Below are positions 58,901 through 64,000 of a DNA stretch of 64,000 nucleotides, one piece after another. The notes below the pieces were generated by a model. That model made no database searches. It saw only the letters and a list, made by a program, of their open reading frames with translations, and was not told the origin of the DNA. Within the stretch, counting starts at the first letter, position 1, and each line of letters opens with the position of its first letter. The DNA comes from JBBTCX01 sp964494205. Lineage in GTDB: Bacteria > Planctomycetota > Phycisphaerae > UBA1845. Position numbers and translations under genes: made by a program. The DNA lies in contig CAZBRD010000007.1 in the NCBI GenBank assembly GCA_964494205.1, positions 186,001-250,000 of the forward strand. The letters are read 5' to 3'.

Positions 58901-60043
58901 TGCAACGGCAATGGGATTTCCGATCCCGCTGAAACTGCCTCGGGCGCGTCACAGGACTGCAATCAGAATAGCAAGCCCGATGAATGCGAACCTTTCGTCG
59001 ATTGCAACCTCAACGCCATCCGTGATAGCTGCGATATTTCCAACGGCATTGATACTGATTGCAACGCGAACGCGATTCCCGATGGATGTGAGTTAGACGA
59101 TGCTCCGGCCATCGATTGCAACGCCAACAGTAGAATCGACTCGTGCGACATTGCCGACGGGACGAGCGACGATTGCAACGCGAACGCTGTTCCCGATGAA
59201 TGCGATTTTGCCGATGGAACGAGCAAGGATTGCAACGACAACAACATTCCAGACGACTGCGAATCGACGGCTGATTGCGACCACAACGGCGAGCAGGACA
59301 TCTGCCAGATCGATGCGAAACCGAGACTCGACTGCGATCTGAACGGAATCCTTGATAAATGCGAATCGCAGGACGATTGCAACAACAATCTTGAGTTGGA
59401 CTTCTGCGAACTCGCTCGCGGCGAGGCCTTCGATTGTGATGGCAATGGCCTGCTCGACCAATGCGACATTGAATCGGGCGCAATGCTTGACGTAAACGCG
59501 AATAAGATCCCAGATCCATGCGAGTTTCCGACGCTATCGGTGAGCGCCGTAGGATGCCGCTACCTCTCGATTGTCCCCGTTCCGAACACGCACCAGCTGG
59601 CCATTCGTATTCGCGGCGACGCGAGTGATTCGAGAGTAAGTTGTGTAGACGCCTATGTGCAGGCGGATGGGAGTCTTGGGCCGAACGCCGTCTTTCTGCT
59701 GCCCGCCGTATGGGCAAGCATGTATCTATCCGATTCCGAGATCATTCCTGAAGCCACCTATCGCGCGTACGCCGACTATGGCGAGGTGGGCAATCCGGAG
59801 CTGTCGCTGCCGGTCTCTGCTCGGACTTGGGCGTGGGGCGATTTTGACGACTCCGGCGACCTCGATCTCGATGACCTGAGTTGCATGCTCAACGCCTCGT
59901 CGGGAAACTTCAATCTCTGCGCCTGGTATGAAGCGGACATGATGGGATTTGTGCCAAACCATGTCATTGACCTCAGCGATTTGACCGCGTTTCTCACAGC
60001 CTTCGCCGGCGGGAGTTACCCCGGTCCTTCGCCGTGCCCTTAG
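55901..60043 (+). CDS. Giant exported metalloprotease with type-3-like calcium repeats, beta-helix and dockerin-like tail
   Basis: A 1380-residue protein with a signal peptide (basic RNRRRRL then hydrophobic to AAYGQ). Residues about 240-480 form a metzincin domain with HELGHNQGCRHD (His374, Glu375, His378, His384) and a Met-turn-like RTIMAV, close to M12B/M72 peptidases. Residues 484-565 carry DCNxNGxxDxCD repeats, thrombospondin-type-3-like calcium loops. Residues about 565-1005 form a right-handed beta-helix domain (GGFTIRGG, NNHGGSPLFVDCIF-type rungs). A second run of the same Asp-Cys-Asn repeats spans 1006-1210. The end is dockerin-like: DFDDSGDLDLDDL and HVIDLSDLTAFL. It is a secreted or cell-surface degradative or adhesive protein. 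The stop overlaps the convergent gene by 4 bases. Confidence 0.87.
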   Translation: MPCKPIRIGPRNRRRRLICRLWMAGWLTASLISSAAYGQQVEIGPEGRDISRDHRAASGGEKSNNPDYDRAVPVRETPLPFLTVGDLLVVTPTDDPTVIRQRSVELAGPVLVRIAQDRKSPQTISMPLFDGRRVVIDVNRMEWTSDARWAMFGELAAPDFGWFTLVFRDGIVAANLRSPALGVYQIRYMPSGAHVLRQIDESKFPPCGTVPADDFLIPPPLAQPIANTAGACADDGSQIDMLVVYTQSARVFAGGTSAIQSLINLAEAETNSAYLFSQIAPRVRVVATHEVNYQESGNSQIDREHLYLPNDGEMDEVHLLRDEYVADVVSLIVHNLEVCGRAAFSVQSGSTPFPQLAFNVVKDTCATGNFSFGHELGHNQGCRHDRGADNSDLGSFPYAHGYRDPSNEFRTIMAVLVQGVPRIPFFSNSELTFNFLPLGIPPGQPNSADNSLAINNTGAVVANFRNRDCNGNGICDEEDIASGQSQDCNHNGRPDSCELDCNHNGRHDQCDIAMGTSQDCAHNGIPDECEPDCNQNGIVDTCDILSGNATDNNHNQIPDTCEPPIIYVDINAKGLNTGTSWINASRDLQAALATAAVSQGAVHEIWVAAGTYTPTGPEGSREATFNLISGVGIYGGFVGGETSRTQRNPEMYETILSGDLNSDDVPSFGNRGDNSYNVVTSTDTLSTAVLDGFTIRGGHADAAFPHNGGAGLFNSGGSPRISRCVFRDHDAGGPTILGHSGAVNNHGGSPLFVDCIFVGNVASGSGGAVGNNLESAPTFINCRFFGNSSPSGGAVRNGGVIGATPTFINCAFSGNQTSGRGAAVINFPGVTSTFHNCTIAFNSAFQDAGGIFGEAESTATITNSILWGNSGQSGQSQAAQLLGGDITIHSSCVQNLTGSLVGTGNISANPMFGAPAGHDGAIGTADDQFAMHQGSPCIDSGTNNLVPLDMFDIDSDGSTSERIPLDVLRKPRFFDQPDTPNGSPGSTPLVDRGAYENVDDCNGNGISDPAETASGASQDCNQNSKPDECEPFVDCNLNAIRDSCDISNGIDTDCNANAIPDGCELDDAPAIDCNANSRIDSCDIADGTSDDCNANAVPDECDFADGTSKDCNDNNIPDDCESTADCDHNGEQDICQIDAKPRLDCDLNGILDKCESQDDCNNNLELDFCELARGEAFDCDGNGLLDQCDIESGAMLDVNANKIPDPCEFPTLSVSAVGCRYLSIVPVPNTHQLAIRIRGDASDSRVSCVDAYVQADGSLGPNAVFLLPAVWASMYLSDSEIIPEATYRAYADYGEVGNPELSLPVSARTWAWGDFDDSGDLDLDDLSCMLNASSGNFNLCAWYEADMMGFVPNHVIDLSDLTAFLTAFAGGSYPGPSPCP

Positions 60044-62970
60044 TGGACACGAGCGCTGTACCCCAGCGCCGTCGCGATTCGCTCGATGTAATGAGTCACT
60101 CGGGCATCGGTGTGATGCTCAATCTGCTGGCGACAACTGAACCCGGACACGAGAATCTCCGCAGTTCCGCGACTTCTCACCGCCGGGAAGAGTCGGTCCT
60201 CGCCGATGGACCGGGCAATGTCGTAATGCTCGGCCTCGTGACCGAAAGCACCTGCCATTCCGCAACATCCGCTGGGGATTTCGTAGGCTTTTCCATCGTA
60301 TGTATGACTGAGCAGTCTGTGCAGATCGGTCGTGCCGATCAACGACTTCTGATGACAATGGGCATGAAAAAGGGCGCGGGAAGTCGATGGATTGAAACGG
60401 AGCGATTCGGGATTCTGTCTCAGAGCGTCCACCAGAAACGTCTCGATCATCATCGTTCGGCGGGCGAGCGTTGCAGCCATCGGACCGCGAACTAACTGCG
60501 GGTATTCATCCACCAGCATCAGTACGCAACTTGGTTCAGTGCCAACCACTGGCACTCCTGATGCTACTAGAGTCGCGAGCGAATCGACGTTTTCCTGTGC
60601 CAACTGCTTTGCTTCCGCCAGCAGCCCCTGACTGATCGCGACACGTCCGCAGCATTCGGTCGGTGGACACAACACCTGATAACCGGCGTGCTCCAGCACG
60701 AAAACGGCCGCGCGACCGACTTCCGGCGTGAAGTGGTTCATCCACGTATCGACGAAATAGACAACGCGGCCTCGCGGCGGCGTAGGCCAGGTCTTCGCTC
60801 GAACGTGCCTTCGGAACCATGCTCGAAAGGTCTGCTTTGCAAGCCGCGGCGGGTCGATGCGATGATCCAGACCGTATCGCTTGGCCAGCACGCGACGGAA
60901 CAGCCCGCTTCGCGAAATCGCGCCGGAGATGGATCGAAATCGCTTCATACGATTGAGACGGTGTGGCACGTCAGCCAGAAACCGCGCACGATCGCTCGCA
61001 CCATAAAGCAGGTTGCGATGCGACAGCCATTCCGATTTGAGTCGCGCCATGTCGACGCCGGTTGGACACTCGGTCTTGCAGGCTTTGCACGAAATGCACA
61101 AGTCCATGACGTCCGCCAGCGCCGGGTCGCCTAGACCGTCGATTAAGCCGCGATTCGACATCGCGAGCCGAAGCGCGTTGGCCCGTGCGCGGGTCGTGTG
61201 CATTTCATCATGCGTAGCCATGTACGAGGGGCACATGGTGCCGATCTCTTTTTGCCGACATTGACCCACCCCGCTGCACATGCCCGCCAGGCCCGACATG
61301 CCTCCTTGCGACGAAAAATCAAACGCGGTCTTCGGCTCGAAGGAGCGAAAGTTGAGACCGTAGCGCAAGTGATCGGTCATCGGCGGTGCGTCGACGATTT
61401 TGTTCGGATTCAAAATGCCGTCGGGGTCGAAGAGATTTTTGACTTCGCGAAACGCCCGCATGATCTGCGGTCCGTACATTCGCTCGAGCCAACAGGAGCG
61501 AACGAGACCGTCGCCGTGCTCGCCAGTCATGGTTCCGCCGAACTCCACGGCGAGGTCACACACTGCTTCCGCAATGCGTCGCATGCGATCGACATCGGCG
61601 CTTCGTTTGAGATTGAGTACCGGCTTGACGTGCAGGCAACCTACACTGGCATGGGCGTAATATCCGGCGACAACCTCTTCGCGTTTCAAGATGCTTTCGA
61701 ATCGTTCGATGTAATCGCCAAGTCGCGCGGGATCGACGGCTGTGTCTTCGACGAATGAATACGGCTGATCGTCGCCCGGCTTGGACATCATCAAACCCAA
61801 ACCTGCTTTGCGAAGGTTCCAGACATCTGCCTGTATCGCGGCATCCAAACCCGGCACGGCTGCATAAGCGGAACCGACTGTTTCGCGATCAGCCAGCAAA
61901 GCCCTCACTTGTCGATCGAGCGCTGCGGGATCATCGGCGAAGAACTCGACCGCAAGTATTCCTTCGGGGTCACCTGACAGAAACCGGCAGCGATCTCTGA
62001 TGACTGAGTTTGCTCGGCCCGCATCGATGATCATGCGATCGATCAGCTCAATGGCGGCGGGCTGATGCTTCAGGATTCCGGGAACGGCCGCCAACGACTT
62101 TAGAAGATCATCGTAATGCAGCACGACGAGCGACGTGTGATTGGGTAATGGTTCGAGATTCAATGTGGCAGCAACGACGACACCCAGCGTGCCTTCCGAT
62201 CCGCACAGAACTCTAGTTGCGTCGATGGTCGTGCCGCGCGGACCGAGTCGATCCAAACCGTAGCCGCCGTTGCTCCGCATGACTTTGGGGAATCGCGCTT
62301 GTATTTCATCGTAGTAATCGTCGCGAATGCGGCCCAGCCCCTGCTCTATCTCTTGCACGCGCGGTGCGCGAGTAGGAGTCACTTCCCCTGCCCAGTCACC
62401 TCGCTGAAACGAAACTATCTGACCATCAGCCAGAACGACCGTAAGCTCCAGCACGTGGTCGACGGTCCTGCCGTATCGAACTGATCTCGCTCCGCAGGAG
62501 TTGTTGGCGATCATGCCGCCGATGGTTGCTCTGCTGCTGGTGGCGACATCGGGCGCGAAGAAAAGTCGATGCGGCGTGAGGAAGAGATTCAGCTCGTCGA
62601 GCACGACGCCCGGTTCGACGACGACGGTGCGTCTGCCCACGTCCAGAGGGCCGATCTTGTGCATGTATCGAGATAGATCGATCTGCACTCCCGATCCCAC
62701 CGCCCCACCGGCCAAGCCCGTGCCAGCCCCGCGCGGAACCACCGCCGTTTGAAACTCCGCGCATGTCTTTACCGTGTTCGCGACATCCTGTGCGTCTTTC
62801 GGAAACACCACGCCCGTCGGCACGATTTCGTAGATGCTCGCGTCGGTGGCGAAGAGCGCGCGAGAGAGCTTGTCGAAGCGAACATCGCCTTTCACGCACG
62901 ATTTCAGGGCGCGCTCCAGTTCCGTCGAAGGTGCGCTCGCGCGAACGGTGGGAAGAGAGACGTCGTTCAC
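60040..62970 (-). CDS. FAD-linked oxidase fused to FeS oxidoreductase (GlcD-GlcF type)
   Basis: About 976 residues. The N-terminal half is a VAO/GlcD flavoprotein: PRGAGTGLAGG (about 80-90), GGMIANNSCGARSVRYGRTVDHV, GSEGTLGVV and GEHGDGLVR. The C-terminal half has two 4Fe-4S clusters, one with CSGVGQCRQKEIGTMCPS and one with CISCKACKTECPTG near 625. Two CCG-type domains with TECCGRVA and SGCCGMAGAFGHE follow. The architecture matches D-lactate/2-hydroxyacid dehydrogenases of the YdiJ type, which pass electrons to quinone. The start is uncertain: GTG 62970 follows the previous stop by 7 bases, and a TTG at 63009 would overlap the upstream gene. Neither has a strong ribosome-binding site. Confidence 0.9.
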   Translation of the reverse strand: MNDVSLPTVRASAPSTELERALKSCVKGDVRFDKLSRALFATDASIYEIVPTGVVFPKDAQDVANTVKTCAEFQTAVVPRGAGTGLAGGAVGSGVQIDLSRYMHKIGPLDVGRRTVVVEPGVVLDELNLFLTPHRLFFAPDVATSSRATIGGMIANNSCGARSVRYGRTVDHVLELTVVLADGQIVSFQRGDWAGEVTPTRAPRVQEIEQGLGRIRDDYYDEIQARFPKVMRSNGGYGLDRLGPRGTTIDATRVLCGSEGTLGVVVAATLNLEPLPNHTSLVVLHYDDLLKSLAAVPGILKHQPAAIELIDRMIIDAGRANSVIRDRCRFLSGDPEGILAVEFFADDPAALDRQVRALLADRETVGSAYAAVPGLDAAIQADVWNLRKAGLGLMMSKPGDDQPYSFVEDTAVDPARLGDYIERFESILKREEVVAGYYAHASVGCLHVKPVLNLKRSADVDRMRRIAEAVCDLAVEFGGTMTGEHGDGLVRSCWLERMYGPQIMRAFREVKNLFDPDGILNPNKIVDAPPMTDHLRYGLNFRSFEPKTAFDFSSQGGMSGLAGMCSGVGQCRQKEIGTMCPSYMATHDEMHTTRARANALRLAMSNRGLIDGLGDPALADVMDLCISCKACKTECPTGVDMARLKSEWLSHRNLLYGASDRARFLADVPHRLNRMKRFRSISGAISRSGLFRRVLAKRYGLDHRIDPPRLAKQTFRAWFRRHVRAKTWPTPPRGRVVYFVDTWMNHFTPEVGRAAVFVLEHAGYQVLCPPTECCGRVAISQGLLAEAKQLAQENVDSLATLVASGVPVVGTEPSCVLMLVDEYPQLVRGPMAATLARRTMMIETFLVDALRQNPESLRFNPSTSRALFHAHCHQKSLIGTTDLHRLLSHTYDGKAYEIPSGCCGMAGAFGHEAEHYDIARSIGEDRLFPAVRSRGTAEILVSGFSCRQQIEHHTDARVTHYIERIATALGYSARVH

Positions 62971-62977
62971 GCGAAAC

Positions 62978-64000
62978 TCACTGATCGATGGAAAATGTTG
63001 TGCGGACAAACGAGAGCTTGCGATAAAGATTCACGGTGGCGTCAGCCATTGCGCTGATGGTGTGATTCGCTCGAATGTACTCAGCGCCGCCGGTGGCTAT
63101 CCGTCGCGCGTCCTCGCGCTTGTCGAGCAGGTATTGCAGCAGGTCAGCCAGACATTCGGGCGTAGATCGCGGACAAACCATCGCGGTCTGACCATCGCGT
63201 ATGAAATCGGAGACGTTTTTGTTCACGCAAACGACGCACATGCCCGCTGCCAATGCTCGCAATGTGTTTACGTGGAAGGACTCGTCATCAGAGGTATCTA
63301 CGAATATGTCGCTGTTACGAAACGCGTTGTTGATGTCGCCGGCCGGCTGGGCGAAAGTGACGCTCGCGCTCAGGTTTTTTGTGCGAGCCAGTTGGCGTAA
63401 CGACGACTCGGCGCGGCCATCACCAAGAATGAAGCACTGAGCATTTACTTCCCGTTGATGGAGCAGCGCCAGCGCATGAAGCAGCAATTCGACGTGGGCC
63501 GTCTGATCCAGCGTCGTTGCGCAGAGGATCGTCGGCGCTCGCTCCGGAAAAGAAAAGCAGGCGATCTTGTCGGAGACCAGCAACCCAGGGCGGATGATCT
63601 CAAGCGATTCTGCCGCGATCCGGACGCGCGACTGAAACTGGGTGGCCAGCGGTTCGGTCAACGCCACCACGCGTGCGGATGACGGTCGATCGAACTGGGC
63701 GAGTGCATCAATATCGGCCAGCGAGGTGACCGTGAACACCGCGTCTGCATCAAACTCCTGCGCAATAATGGTGGTGAGCTCGATCGACTCATTCGAGAAT
63801 GAGTGCACGATCTGAGGTGATTGCTCCGCCAGCGACTCGAGCAGCTGGTCGGTGCGCCGCGCGGCGAACGGCCACGACAGCGGCGGGTAAATGATTGCGC
63901 GGACTGGCCCGAGAGCGATTCCTGAAACGCCGGGGGCGCTTGAAACGACTTGTACCTGAAAGGCCTGGTCGACCAGCCCTATGATGAGAAAACGCAGGAC
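62978..64000 (-). CDS. Glycosyltransferase, GT4-like (5' truncated by window edge)
   Basis: The frame is open to base 64000, so the N-terminus lies outside the window; 340 codons are visible. The C-terminal GT-B Rossmann domain is recognisable: PTILCATTLDQTAHVELLLHAL, CFILGDGRAESSLRQLA, VTFAQPAGDINNAFRNSDIFVDTSDDESFHVNTLRALAAGMCVVCVN, then a DGQTAMVCP-type donor-binding tail. This is the glycosyl transferase group 1 (PF00534) pattern, with Glu replaced in the usual E-x7-E motif (DESFHVNTLRAL). It may add a sugar to a cell-envelope glycan. It ends 7-8 bases before the GlcD-GlcF-type gene. Confidence 0.82.
   Translation of the reverse strand, partial: VLRFLIIGLVDQAFQVQVVSSAPGVSGIALGPVRAIIYPPLSWPFAARRTDQLLESLAEQSPQIVHSFSNESIELTTIIAQEFDADAVFTVTSLADIDALAQFDRPSSARVVALTEPLATQFQSRVRIAAESLEIIRPGLLVSDKIACFSFPERAPTILCATTLDQTAHVELLLHALALLHQREVNAQCFILGDGRAESSLRQLARTKNLSASVTFAQPAGDINNAFRNSDIFVDTSDDESFHVNTLRALAAGMCVVCVNKNVSDFIRDGQTAMVCPRSTPECLADLLQYLLDKREDARRIATGGAEYIRANHTISAMADATVNLYRKLSFVRTTFSIDQ

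Noticed and set aside
1..64000. tRNA, rRNA, prophage or complete insertion sequence
   Set aside because: No cloverleaf with a conserved T-loop, no rRNA sequence, and no transposase, integrase or phage structural gene was recognised in either strand.

Overview
The window is chromosomal DNA of a bacterium that is most likely a member of the Planctomycetota, probably Phycisphaerae or a close relative. The support is indirect but consistent. There is a giant secreted protein with Asp-Cys-Asn-x-Asn-Gly repeats and a dockerin-like C-terminus, CxxC...CPECG zinc-ribbon membrane proteins, large secreted VCBS/ASPIC-UnbV proteins, an LL-diaminopimelate-type aminotransferase, and many palindromic intergenic repeats. 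Base composition is moderately GC-rich, with a few small AT-richer islets. No rRNA, tRNA, CRISPR array, transposase or phage module is visible.

Layout. 1-800: end of shikimate dehydrogenase and shikimate kinase. 797-4272: a membrane protein and two adjacent M16 peptidase subunits. 4459-11443: an O-antigen-ligase-like membrane protein with a TPR tail, PduO-type cobalamin adenosyltransferase, PurH and a PQQ-like beta-propeller. 11784-19360: two overlapping secreted VCBS/ASPIC genes, then CorA. 19546-24984: sulfur amino acid genes (homocysteine methyltransferase on the plus strand; cystathionine beta-synthase and cystathionine gamma-synthase/lyase on the minus strand) and a cardiolipin synthase. 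25590-28543: 2-oxoacid:ferredoxin oxidoreductase KorAB closed by a strong terminator. 28561-34848: a small lipoprotein, an unusual nucleotide-binding-like protein, an orphan ABC permease, a serine hydrolase and a CdiI-like immunity protein.

34931-39107: an etfB-etfA-membrane FeS oxidoreductase operon feeding electrons to the quinone pool. 39332-42319: acylphosphatase, FolK, a tandem pair of zinc-ribbon membrane proteins (one broken by an in-frame TAG) and an LL-DAP-type aminotransferase. 42547-48488: two exported proteins with pseudopilin-like tails and a secreted WD40 protein. 48552-53590: VOC protein, TetR regulator, efflux adaptor, DUF2079-like membrane protein and a hypothetical protein. 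53624-60043: a triple-YHS exported protein, a TlpA-like thioredoxin protein and a 1380-residue metalloprotease/beta-helix protein. 60040-64000: a GlcD-GlcF fusion oxidoreductase and a 5'-truncated glycosyltransferase.

The most striking signal that genes do not explain is a set of short palindromic repeat families. Copies of two families differ by paired, compensatory changes in the stem. Copies fill both gaps of the etf operon and also occur inside reading frames: a composite block of about 180 bp interrupts a 1221-residue lipoprotein in frame, and one hairpin supplies part of a signal peptide. Other candidates for a closer look are the division of catalytic motifs between the two M16 subunits, the broken zinc-ribbon paralogue and the 367-residue P-loop-like/deoxyribosyltransferase-like fusion.
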